Below, one piece after another: positions 21,911-29,233 of a stretch of DNA of 30,229 nucleotides. How positions within the stretch are numbered: position 1 is the first letter of the stretch; each line of letters begins with the position of its first letter. A model generated the notes under the pieces. It saw only the letters and a list, made by a program, of their open reading frames with translations. It did not search any database and had not been told where the DNA came from. The stretch spans positions 1 to 30,229 of IMG/VR virus record IMGVR_UViG_3300040758_000582, one strand, 5' to 3'. A program made the position numbers and the translations under genes. Origin of the DNA: a virus.

Positions 21911-22204
21911 ATGCGTACCTTGCTGGTGGTGTTGGTTGCGGCTGGTTCGATGTTCGGTCAAGATCTGGGTTCGCTGAATCCGGACAGGATCAAGGCGGTT
22001 CAGGAGCGTGAAGCTCACGAGCGCGCCGTTGCCGAGCGGATCGAATACCAGCTTGCGCAGCAACCGAAACCGGCGCCGAAACCCGCACCTCCAGTCCGCC
22101 ATCTTTCGCGCAAAGAGATAAAGGAACTCCGCGAGGCGCTGGATCGGTACTTCCGTGAGCATCCCGGACAGGTTCCGATTCTCTGGACGCCTCCGGCTCG
22201 GTAA
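21911..22204 (+). CDS. Small exported protein with Pro-rich linker
   Basis: This is a 97-residue protein. The ATG at 21911 has GGAGG eight bases upstream and starts a signal peptide (MRTLLVVLVAAGSMFG). An in-frame GTG at 21866 overlapping the upstream stop is the alternative. The mature part has a charged helix (RIKAVQEREAHERAVAERIE), a Lys/Pro linker (QPKPAPKPAPPV) and a second helix (SRKEIKELREALDRYFREH). The linker resembles periplasm-spanning segments. No family was recognised. It closes the exported block. Confidence 0.62.
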   Translation: MRTLLVVLVAAGSMFGQDLGSLNPDRIKAVQEREAHERAVAERIEYQLAQQPKPAPKPAPPVRHLSRKEIKELREALDRYFREHPGQVPILWTPPAR

Positions 22205-22330
22205 CCGCACACCTCAGCGCGGTCCATTCGTAACAGCAGTTGAATGCAGGCGGAGTCGCTCGCGCCGTGCAACGGCAACCGCGAGTGTATCTCTGCTCGG
22301 CATCCACAAACAGGTCTATCAGGAGGATCT

Positions 22331-23419
22331 ATGCAGTTCAGTGTGTCGAAGTCTGCCTTAACCCAAGCGCTGGCTCTGGTGGGGCGCGTGGTCGGAAAGA
22401 ATTCCACGATCCCGATTCTGTCAAACGTGAAGCTGGAGGCGGCCGGAGAATCGCTGACGATCACCGGTACGGACCTGGAGCTTGCGCTGAGTGTGCGCGT
22501 GGAGGCGAAGGTTACGGAGCCGGGCGTCGCGACGTTGCCGGCGAAGAAGCTGTCGGACTACAGCCGGTTGCTACCGGAGGGAGACGTTTGCTTCAAGGTG
22601 AGTGATAAGGCTTGGGCGACGATCACGGCCGGGCGGTCAAAGACTCGCATCTCGGGCATGTCGCCGGAGTCCTTTCCCGAACTGCCGGCGGCGCCGGAGA
22701 CGGTGTTGTCGGTTCCGGTGGCTCCGTTACTGAAGCTGATCAACCGGGTAAAGATGGCCATCAGCAACATTGAATCCCGGTTCACGCTGAACGGGGCGAA
22801 GTTCGAATACCGGGAGGGGCGGCTGTACCTGATCGCGACGGACGGACATCGCCTGGCGTTCGCATCGGCGGAGATGGCGGGGAATGCCGAGGTCAAGTTC
22901 CTGCTACCGCTGTCCGCCATCAAGAACCTGCCACAGGTGGCCGGGGCGGTGGAAGCGCTGGCGATATCGCAGGATGACAATCACCTGTTCTTCCGTGCCG
23001 GAGAGGCGCTGCTGGTGTCGCGCAAGATGACGGGCAACTTCCCGGACTTCGAGCGGGTGTTACCGAAGGCGGCTAAGAGCGTGGTGACGTGCAATCGGCT
23101 GGAACTGGCGGGCGCGCTCTCTCGCGTGTCGCAATTCGCCGATGAGCGGTCGCGGGCGGTGAAGATCGCGCTGCAAGCCGGAGAGTTGGTGGTGTCCGCG
23201 ACGGCCGTCGAAGCCGGAGAGAGCACCGAAGCGGTTCCGTGCGACTTCGACGGGGAAGGGATCGAGATGGGGTTCAACGCTCAATACCTGTCGGAATTCC
23301 TGGGGGCCATCGAATCGGATCAGGTGGAACTGCGGTTGACGGACGCGAAATCGGCGGGAGAACTGCGGACGGCCGGCGGGGCGGATTACCGGTACGTGGT
23401 CATGCCGATGAGGATCTGA
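22331..23419 (+). CDS. dnaN: DNA polymerase III beta subunit (sliding clamp)
   Basis: This 362-residue protein has the length of a normal clamp (about 366), with AGGAGG before the ATG. Three clamp domains are visible. They start at MQFSVSKSALTQALALV (domain 1), VSVPVAPLLKLINRVKMAI (domain 2, with the hallmark ATDGHRLAF near 173) and ARVS-type SRVSQFADERSRAVKI (domain 3). The C-terminus YRYVVMPMRI matches the YVLMPMRL end that lines the partner-binding pocket. It should form a dimeric ring on DNA and tether polymerases. No polymerase or clamp loader is seen in the window, so it probably works with host enzymes. The 126 bases before it hold no gene. Confidence 0.93.
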   Translation: MQFSVSKSALTQALALVGRVVGKNSTIPILSNVKLEAAGESLTITGTDLELALSVRVEAKVTEPGVATLPAKKLSDYSRLLPEGDVCFKVSDKAWATITAGRSKTRISGMSPESFPELPAAPETVLSVPVAPLLKLINRVKMAISNIESRFTLNGAKFEYREGRLYLIATDGHRLAFASAEMAGNAEVKFLLPLSAIKNLPQVAGAVEALAISQDDNHLFFRAGEALLVSRKMTGNFPDFERVLPKAAKSVVTCNRLELAGALSRVSQFADERSRAVKIALQAGELVVSATAVEAGESTEAVPCDFDGEGIEMGFNAQYLSEFLGAIESDQVELRLTDAKSAGELRTAGGADYRYVVMPMRI

Positions 23420-23421
23420 CG

Positions 23422-23790
23422 ATGGACCTTAAGGCGGCGAGGAAGGCGCTGGCGGGTCCGCTGCGGTTCGGAGATCCGGCGCAAATCGCAGCGGTTGACT
23501 TCATCGCGCGTGCTGAATCCTGCTTGGATGCCATCAATAAGTGTCCGCACGGTTCCGGCGAATGCGAGGAGTGCGAAGGTGCGGGTGAATGTCCGCACTG
23601 TGGGCACGAGTGCGACGAATGCGACGGGACGGGAGTGGTGTCGGATTGTTCCTGTATCGATGCCTTCAGCGGTGACGATTTCAACGCTGCTATGGAAATC
23701 GACCGGGAGAAAAAGAGAGGAGTCTCACGTGAGAACGGAAATCACAGCGGAAAAGATCGAGATCGTAAAGCAGATCAAATTAACATCTAA
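23422..23790 (+). CDS. Cys-rich protein with DnaJ-like zinc motifs
   Basis: This 122-residue protein starts two bases after the clamp stop, with GAGG upstream. The central part is a string of CxxC-type motifs (ECEECEGAGECPHCGHECDE, then CDGTG), like the zinc-binding region of DnaJ. Cysteines lie at 41, 48, 51, 57, 60, 64, 67, 76 and 78. It has no J domain. It could hold two zinc ions and bind protein or DNA. The end overlaps the next gene by 62 bases. Confidence 0.66.
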   Translation: MDLKAARKALAGPLRFGDPAQIAAVDFIARAESCLDAINKCPHGSGECEECEGAGECPHCGHECDECDGTGVVSDCSCIDAFSGDDFNAAMEIDREKKRGVSRENGNHSGKDRDRKADQINI

Positions 23791-24154
23791 CCAGAGGTTC
23801 GCCTTGGTGGCGATGTCGAACAATGGCGGCCGGGAGCGGCATATCGACTACAAGGTCAAGGGAGACCTGGTGGCGCTCGGACTTATCGAAGAGCGCGAGA
23901 TGAACACGCCGGCCGAAAAGAAAGCAATCGAGACGGAGATTCGCGACTCCTGGAAGTTGGCGGGTCCGCTGGTGAAGGCGAAGAACGCGGATAGCCTGGA
24001 CCGTCTGATGGACAAGATCCGCAGTAAGCAACGCGACTTGACCACGAAGGCGTACTGGCTCACGAAGGCGGCTGAGGAGTATCTGGTCAAGGGCAACTTG
24101 ACGCGCGGTTGCGGCCGGTTGGATACGGACGGGTTTTGGGAGTTTCCGCTGTGA
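23729..24154 (+). CDS. Helical early protein, possible winged-helix
   Basis: This 141-residue protein starts at a GTG with AGAGGAG seven bases upstream. The segment LTSNQRFALVAMSNNGGRE, then IDYKVKGDLVALGLIEERE, fits a winged-helix in which a reader helix is followed by a wing. A long helical part and a C-terminal AYWLTKAAEEYLVKG follow, the latter also wHTH-like. It lies between the clamp and a nuclease-like gene, so a DNA-related role is likely but unproven. Confidence 0.6.
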   Translation: MRTEITAEKIEIVKQIKLTSNQRFALVAMSNNGGRERHIDYKVKGDLVALGLIEEREMNTPAEKKAIETEIRDSWKLAGPLVKAKNADSLDRLMDKIRSKQRDLTTKAYWLTKAAEEYLVKGNLTRGCGRLDTDGFWEFPL

Positions 24155-24435
24155 TCAGCAATGTCCATCAGGGAACGCGCGCGGAGAAGCGGTCTACGGC
24201 CGTGCTGGAGAGAGACGGATACGTTGTCACGCGCTCGGCGGGATCGCGGGGCGTGTGGGACCTGATCGGGGTACGCCGGAGTGATGTCGTGCTCGTACAG
24301 GTAAAGACGCGGCGGTGGCCGAAGTCTGCCGAGATGCGACGGTTGCGGGAGTTCGCGTGTCCGAAGGGAGTTCGCCGGCTGATTCATCGGTGGCGAGCGA
24401 GAGTAGCTGAGCCGGACGTAAAGGTGGTGGTCTGA
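24151..24435 (+). CDS. Hjc-like PD-(D/E)XK nuclease
   Basis: This 94-residue protein starts at a GTG overlapping the preceding stop. It shows the core of an archaeal Hjc / PD-(D/E)XK nuclease: Glu12 (GTRAEK), RSAGSRGVWDLIGV with Asp37, and VLVQVKTRRW, where Gln50-Val-Lys52 replaces the usual ExK. Hjc-like enzymes resolve Holliday junctions in recombination and replication. The E-to-Q change is seen in some nucleases of this superfamily and may not abolish activity. It lies between the clamp and the helicase genes. Its stop overlaps the next start (TGATG). Confidence 0.72.
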   Translation: MISNVHQGTRAEKRSTAVLERDGYVVTRSAGSRGVWDLIGVRRSDVVLVQVKTRRWPKSAEMRRLREFACPKGVRRLIHRWRARVAEPDVKVVV

Positions 24436-25319
24436 TGGCTATCGAGACGGAAATCGGATGGTGTGATTCATCGGTCAACCCGGTAGTGGGTTGCGACGGT
24501 TGCGAGCTTCACCGGGCCGGATGCGCGGAGAGCCACTGTTACGCGGCCGGACTGGTAGGGCGATACAAGGGCCTGCCGGGATGGCCGAAGTCCTTCGATG
24601 TCCCGGAGCACTTCGCCGGACGGCTCGATAAGGCGATTGGATGGCCGGATCTCACGGGGAAGGATCGCGCCGGTAAGCCGTGGCTCAACGGATACCCGCG
24701 GCTCATCTTTATGTGCGACCTGGCGGACCCGTTCAGCGAATCGTTGGACCCGGAGTGGTTGACGCCGTACCTGCCGAAGATGGCGAAATCTCCGCACGTG
24801 TACATCATGCTCACGAAGCGCGGGCGCCGGATGCTGTCGTACTGGCAAAAGCACGAGATCCCGCGGAACGTTTGGCAGGGTGTGACGGTCACCGGGCCGG
24901 AGACGGCGAATCGACTGGACTCGCTGATGGCGGTACCGGGAGCTTCAGTGCGGTTTGCGTCGATGGAGCCGCTGTTGGGTCCGCCTGTGCGCGGACTCGG
25001 GAACCTGGATTGGGTGATCGTGGGCGGGGAATCCGGAGCCGGAGCGCGTCCGATGAATCCGCAGTGGGCGCGAGAACTGCGCGACCTGTGTCAGAAGTTG
25101 GGCCGGGCGTATTTCTTCAAGCAATGGGGGGGGTGGGTCGGAGGGAGTTGCGACCGTAACGGGTGGTTCTATCCGCAGTGCGGGCCGGCTGAGGGACGGT
25201 CCGGGACGAAACGCCTGATCGATTGGGGCGGCGGCGTGGCGTCGGACTTCGCCGGCAAGAAGGGAGCCGGGCGGCTGCTCGATGGGCGCGAGTGGTCGGA
25301 AATGCCGAGGATCGCATGA
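24435..25319 (+). CDS. Phage Gp37/Gp68 family protein (DUF5131)
   Basis: This 294-residue protein matches the Gp37/Gp68 family along its length. It begins IGWCDSSVNPVVGC, then GCAESHCYA, giving the three-Cys motif Cys20, Cys30 and Cys35. It continues with FMCDLADPF, MLTKRGRRML, NVWQGVTV, RFASMEPLLGP, DWVIVGGESGAGARPM and FFKQWGGW. The Cys motif and barrel-like pattern suggest an iron-sulfur, radical-SAM-like protein, but I know of no proven reaction. In many phages it lies near replication genes, as here. The usual partner gene for a three-Cys-motif protein (TcmP) is not seen. It overlaps both neighbours. Confidence 0.84.
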   Translation: MAIETEIGWCDSSVNPVVGCDGCELHRAGCAESHCYAAGLVGRYKGLPGWPKSFDVPEHFAGRLDKAIGWPDLTGKDRAGKPWLNGYPRLIFMCDLADPFSESLDPEWLTPYLPKMAKSPHVYIMLTKRGRRMLSYWQKHEIPRNVWQGVTVTGPETANRLDSLMAVPGASVRFASMEPLLGPPVRGLGNLDWVIVGGESGAGARPMNPQWARELRDLCQKLGRAYFFKQWGGWVGGSCDRNGWFYPQCGPAEGRSGTKRLIDWGGGVASDFAGKKGAGRLLDGREWSEMPRIA

Positions 25320-25720
25320 CGGCTCCCACGAATGACGAATACGCCGAGATGGCGCGGGAGCGGCGCGCGGAGTGGGATCGGTCCGTCAAGTGGGCTACCG
25401 CGGCGGCGGCGAAGTGCGGGAATCCTTCGACCGTCGCCTTGCTGATGGCGATGCGCGCGGAGTGGTTTCTGATCGACTTCGAGCAATTCTCGCGGCGCGT
25501 CCGGGAGATGACGGCTCGGATGGAGATGGAGCGTCTCACCGATGAGATGGAGCGCTGTAGCGCACGGTGTACCAAGATCGCGGCGGAAGGGCCGGGTAAG
25601 CCGGGACTGGAAGCGCTCCAGCATGTCCAGAGGTATCTCCGGGAAAGCAAGCGCCGGGATACCTTGCAGGCGCAATACGACGCGGCGAATGCGCGGTGGG
25701 TCAAGGAGTTGGGGATATGA
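25316..25720 (+). CDS. Helical early protein
   Basis: This 134-residue protein starts at an ATG overlapping the preceding stop. It is almost wholly helical and charged (YAEMARERRAEWDRSVKWA, VREMTARMEMERLTDEMER, HVQRYLRESKRRDTLQAQ). It ends inside the start of the replication gene. The gene order suggests a part in replication, perhaps binding of a partner through a coiled coil. No family was recognised. Confidence 0.58.
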   Translation: MTAPTNDEYAEMARERRAEWDRSVKWATAAAAKCGNPSTVALLMAMRAEWFLIDFEQFSRRVREMTARMEMERLTDEMERCSARCTKIAAEGPGKPGLEALQHVQRYLRESKRRDTLQAQYDAANARWVKELGI

Positions 25721-26454
25721 GTCAGCGAGACGTGCCGGAGTGGATGCCGCTGTACGTGTACGAGTTCATCGCGGACAGGAATGTCCAGGCGATGGAATTG
25801 GATGAGCTTGGGGCGTACTTCCGCTTGATCCTGACTCAGTGGGTGAATGGCAGTGTGCCGGAGGATCGGCACGAATTGGCGCGGTTGCTCCATCGGGACA
25901 CGGAGACGATGGAGCGGATCTGGTTGGCGCTGGCGCCGTGCTACAAGGCGCATCCGGATCTACCTGGAGAACTGATCCAGGGGCGCGTGGAGGAGGAGCG
26001 GGCGAAGGCGTTAACCAGGATCGAGGGAAACAGCAAGGGCGGGAAGACCGCGGCGGAGAGGAGGCGCGGTAAACCGCAAGTCGAGAAGGTGTTGACCGGC
26101 GACGGAGAACGGCGCGGGATGGTGGGGCATCCGAACACCGAAGAGGATTGGGACGTTGAGCAGGCCTTCGATCAGTTGTGGGAGGCGTACCCGGCAAAGG
26201 GGCGCGTCCGCCGGCCGATGTCTCAACAGTACTTCATCGATAAGGTCCGCACACGGACAACCTTCGACTTGGCGTTGACGGCCGTCAAGGGCAAGTTTGC
26301 GCAGTCGGAGAAGTGGGCGAAGGGGTTCGTGATGGCGCTCCCGGAGTGGATCAATCAGGAGTGCTGGAACGAAGATCCGGAGCCGGTGGGAGGAGGCGAG
26401 AAGCCGGGAGGTCCTGTGTATCGCAAGTGGGAGCCTCCGAAGCCAACGGAGTAA
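25717..26454 (+). CDS. Replication protein with DUF1376 domain
   Basis: This is a 245-residue protein from an ATG with AAGGAG ten bases upstream. The N-terminus PEWMPLYVYEFIADRNVQAM, then LDELGAYFRLILTQWVNGSV, then ELARLL, is the DUF1376 pattern found in phage replication proteins. The C-terminal half (DQLWEAYPAKGRVRRPMSQ, then FVMALPEWIN) matches the replisome-organiser or primosomal region that often recruits DnaB. A helicase gene lies 250 bases downstream, so a loader or origin-binding role is likely. Its stop is followed by a short GTG gene. Confidence 0.78.
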   Translation: MSQRDVPEWMPLYVYEFIADRNVQAMELDELGAYFRLILTQWVNGSVPEDRHELARLLHRDTETMERIWLALAPCYKAHPDLPGELIQGRVEEERAKALTRIEGNSKGGKTAAERRRGKPQVEKVLTGDGERRGMVGHPNTEEDWDVEQAFDQLWEAYPAKGRVRRPMSQQYFIDKVRTRTTFDLALTAVKGKFAQSEKWAKGFVMALPEWINQECWNEDPEPVGGGEKPGGPVYRKWEPPKPTE

Positions 26455-26456
26455 CC

Positions 26457-26711
26457 GTGACGCTGATCAGTATCCACAATTCGGAGGGCTGTATCGGGAG
26501 GTGCGACGCGCAATGTTATGACGCGAAGCACCTCGACTGCGATTGCGTGTGCGGTGGCGCGAATCACGGGAAGGGTGAGGCTCAAGCGATGGCGAACACG
26601 ATAGCGCACGGCCGGCGATGGTCGCGGGAGTTCGCGGTCCGTGCCGGGACGGAGGTTCGGGCGGAGGTGGTGGGGGTGGCTGTCGATCAGATGGAGATCA
26701 CATGGGAATAG
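26457..26711 (+). CDS. Conserved Cys-rich small phage protein
   Basis: This is an 84-residue protein starting at a GTG two bases after the preceding stop. Six Cys (12, 16, 20, 28, 30, 32) lie in GRCDAQCYDAKHLDCDCVCG, followed by NHGKGEAQAMANT. The same C..CY.A....C.C.CGG.NHG.G pattern occurs in small proteins of many phages. It probably binds zinc. It overlaps the helicase start by 10 bases. The role is unknown. Confidence 0.68.
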   Translation: MTLISIHNSEGCIGRCDAQCYDAKHLDCDCVCGGANHGKGEAQAMANTIAHGRRWSREFAVRAGTEVRAEVVGVAVDQMEITWE

Positions 26712-28015
26712 AAGAGAAAGGCCTGCCGGTAAACGTCGATGCGGAGCGGATGGTGCTCGGATCGATTCTACTGGATGAGGCGCTCTTGCACGCGGTCCGG
26801 CCGCTACTCTCCGCTGATGAGTTCAGCCTGGAGAAACATCGACGGATCTGGCGGCGCGCGTGCGATCTGTACGACGGCGGCGGCCATGTGGACCGGATCA
26901 CAATCGCCAATGAACTGATGAAGTTCAGCGAACTTGAGGCGTGCGATGGGCTGGTTTACCTGGTGTCGCTGGATGACGGGTTACCGCAGTTCCCGAACAT
27001 CGACAGCTATGTCCAGATCGTCAAAGACAAGGCGATGCTGAGGCGGATCATTCTCGCCACTCAGAACCTGCAAAATCGATGCCTTGCACAGGAGGAGTCT
27101 CCGCAGGCGCTCCTTAACGGACTCGGGAATACGCTGATCGAGTTGGCGCCACAGGAGTCCGGTAAGGGCCTTCAGAGCATCCAGGAGCTGATAGCCGAGA
27201 AGGGTATCGGGACGCTGCTGGCGCCGCGGCAAGCGCACGGAATCGAGATGCCGTGGAGGTGGCTCGATTACGCGACATGCGGAATGCAGCCGGAGCAACT
27301 CTGGTACTTGGCGGGGTACACAAGCACGGGGAAGACCTCGGCGGCGCTCCAGGTGGGTGTACATGCGGCGCGCAAGGGGACCGGTGTGGCCATCTTCAGC
27401 TTGGAGATGGGGAAGATCAGCCTGTTCCAGCGGGCGGTGTACCAGATCGCGCGGGTTGACTCGGAGCGGGCGAAGCGGAATGCTCTCACGCCGGAGGAAC
27501 GGGAGAGGGCGCGCGATGCGGTGAATCTGCTCGCGGAGTTACCAATCTACTTCGATGACTCGATGGCGTCCACTGTGCCGGCGATTCATGCGGCCATCCG
27601 GCGGGCGAAGCTCAAGGCTCCGATTGGGCTGGTGATCGTGGATTACCTGCAACTCCTCGGGAACTTGGGGCGGGAACTGAATAGGGCGCAAGCGGTGGGT
27701 GCCAATTCGCGCGCGCTGAAGATGGCGGCGCGAGAATTCCAATGTCCGTTCATGGTGCTCTCACAGTTTAAACGTCCACAGGTTAGCGAGAAGACGGGGG
27801 AGGTCCCGAAGCCTACACTGTCGGACTTCAAGGAAAGCGGGGACATCGAGAACGATGCGGACGTGGCTTGGTTCATTCACAGGCCGTCCACTCAGGAGCA
27901 GGATCAGGTTCCGGTGTCGTTTATCTTGGCGAAGCAAAGGGAAGGGCCGCGGGACATCGAAGAGAATTTCTATTTCTTCCCGAAGTTCCAGCGGTTCGAT
28001 GGGAGGGATGAGTGA
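26702..28015 (+). CDS. dnaB: Replicative DNA helicase, DnaB family
   Basis: This 437-residue protein starts at the ATG with GGAGAT upstream and is slightly shorter than cellular DnaB (about 470). The N-terminal domain starts NVDAERMVLGSILLDE. The RecA-like domain has Walker A GYTSTGKT (205-212), FSLEMGKISLFQR (232-244), Walker B VIVDYLQLL (311-319), the SQFKR segment and a late ESGDIENDADVAWF with RPST. It should form a hexamer that unwinds the phage fork. It follows the DUF1376 protein, which probably loads it. Its stop overlaps the next start (GTGA). Confidence 0.92.
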   Translation: MGIEEKGLPVNVDAERMVLGSILLDEALLHAVRPLLSADEFSLEKHRRIWRRACDLYDGGGHVDRITIANELMKFSELEACDGLVYLVSLDDGLPQFPNIDSYVQIVKDKAMLRRIILATQNLQNRCLAQEESPQALLNGLGNTLIELAPQESGKGLQSIQELIAEKGIGTLLAPRQAHGIEMPWRWLDYATCGMQPEQLWYLAGYTSTGKTSAALQVGVHAARKGTGVAIFSLEMGKISLFQRAVYQIARVDSERAKRNALTPEERERARDAVNLLAELPIYFDDSMASTVPAIHAAIRRAKLKAPIGLVIVDYLQLLGNLGRELNRAQAVGANSRALKMAAREFQCPFMVLSQFKRPQVSEKTGEVPKPTLSDFKESGDIENDADVAWFIHRPSTQEQDQVPVSFILAKQREGPRDIEENFYFFPKFQRFDGRDE

Positions 28016-28236
28016 CGGATCAGGCGTGGAAGGATATCGCGGTCGGACAGCGTGTGCGGATCATGGGTGGGCATCCGTGGGCGGGGCATTGCGCCACGGT
28101 GACGGCCGTCGAGCAGATCCGCGGCCGGGGACTGCTATATCCCAAAGTCGCGGTGGATGAGGGGCCGGGCGTGCCGAAGGGCGGACATCCGAGCTTCGTA
28201 GTGCATCCGTCGCAGGCGGAGCTGATACCGGCATGA
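28012..28236 (+). CDS. Small SH3-like beta protein
   Basis: This is a 74-residue protein starting at a GTG that overlaps the helicase stop, with GGAGG six bases upstream. VGQRVRIMGGHPWAGHCATV, then VTAVEQ, resembles a KOW/SH3 barrel, and the strand VVHPSQAELIPA completes it. Such small barrels bind nucleic acid or protein. The function is unknown. The end overlaps the next ATG (ATGA). Confidence 0.6.
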   Translation: MTDQAWKDIAVGQRVRIMGGHPWAGHCATVTAVEQIRGRGLLYPKVAVDEGPGVPKGGHPSFVVHPSQAELIPA

Positions 28237-28889
28237 CGTGCAAACTGTGCAATCACGAGCATGTCGGGAGGTGCGGGGAAAGCGCTCCGAATGCTCAATT
28301 CACGTGTGCCTGTCCGGGGGAGTGCCAACACGGAAAGCATCCGGCGTATTGCAAGGCTTGCAATCCTCCGACGTGCAATGGGAGCGGGAAGCTGGACTGC
28401 TACTGCCAGGGGGATCACTGCGGATGCGGATGTCCGCCGGAGTGTCCGGGGTGTGTCGAGTGCGCGCCGGAGCCGGACCCGGAGGTTCGGTGCGCGCAAC
28501 TGGAGGCGGAGTTGACCGAGGCGCGGGCGGACGGCGCGAAGCTCCAGGGGTTTAACCAGATGCTGGCGGAGCAGGTGCGGCGACTGGAGACCGGCGAATG
28601 GTCCGACCGGGACAAGCTGTGGGAGATGTGCCAGGAATACGATAAGCGAATCGTCAAATACGGCGTGGGTCACCTGGCGATGGCCGCGGCGAAGGCGGAT
28701 CTCTCGCGGCGGGATCTGACCACGAGCGAGAAGCTGTGCCACTTGCGCTGGATGCTGGCGGCGATTCCGAACCTACCCACGGACGGGAAGATTAATCGCT
28801 GGCTCGGATTCGTTCAGGGCGCGATGTTCGAGCTACGTCTGTACACGATAGATGAGATGCGGGGACAGGTGACGGAGGCGAAGGGATGA
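28233..28889 (+). CDS. Cys-rich protein with helical C-terminus
   Basis: This is a 218-residue protein. The first 78 residues hold about 17 cysteines in CxxC, CxC and CGCGC groups (TCKLCNHEHVGRCG, CQHGKHPAYCKACNPPTC, CGCGCPPECPGCVEC), so several zinc sites are possible. A helical segment follows (EVRCAQLEAELTEARADG, LAEQVRRLETG) and a third part with WMLAAIPNLPTDGKINRWL. It may be a DNA- or RNA-binding regulator. It overlaps both neighbours. No family was recognised. Confidence 0.62.
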   Translation: MTCKLCNHEHVGRCGESAPNAQFTCACPGECQHGKHPAYCKACNPPTCNGSGKLDCYCQGDHCGCGCPPECPGCVECAPEPDPEVRCAQLEAELTEARADGAKLQGFNQMLAEQVRRLETGEWSDRDKLWEMCQEYDKRIVKYGVGHLAMAAAKADLSRRDLTTSEKLCHLRWMLAAIPNLPTDGKINRWLGFVQGAMFELRLYTIDEMRGQVTEAKG

Positions 28890-29233
28890 GCGCGGCGTTA
28901 GAGAAGCACTTTCGGGTCCGGGAACTCGCTGAGTTGTGGGGGTTCTCAGCCAATACGATTATCAGGCTCTTTGCTTCCGAGCCTGGCGTAATTAACGTGG
29001 GGAAGCTGGCAACCGAGAAGCGGCGGTACGTCTCCATCTCGATTCCTGAAAGCGTGGCTTCACGAGTGCATGAGCGACTCGGTAAGCAACCGCTCAAGAC
29101 GGCGCTTGCGCGAGGAAACCCACTTCGCGTAATACGTTTCGGTGACCTTAACGGAGCTATGCCCAAGAAGTCGCGAAACGTCCTCAAGGTTCATGCCGTA
29201 GAGCAGCCGGCGGACGGCGAAAGTATCCCTTAG
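28886..29233 (+). CDS. Excisionase-like HTH protein, convergent with the integrase
   Basis: This is a 115-residue protein. FRVRELAELWGFSANTIIRL is a MerR/Xis-type helix-turn-helix, and GKLATEKRRYVSISIPESVA is a wing-like end. Small proteins of this type sit beside phage integrases and direct excision. The ATG overlaps the upstream stop. The last 58 codons lie antisense to the integrase gene, so part of the C-terminus is shaped by the other strand. A plain transcription-regulator role is the alternative. Confidence 0.68.
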   Translation: MSAALEKHFRVRELAELWGFSANTIIRLFASEPGVINVGKLATEKRRYVSISIPESVASRVHERLGKQPLKTALARGNPLRVIRFGDLNGAMPKKSRNVLKVHAVEQPADGESIP

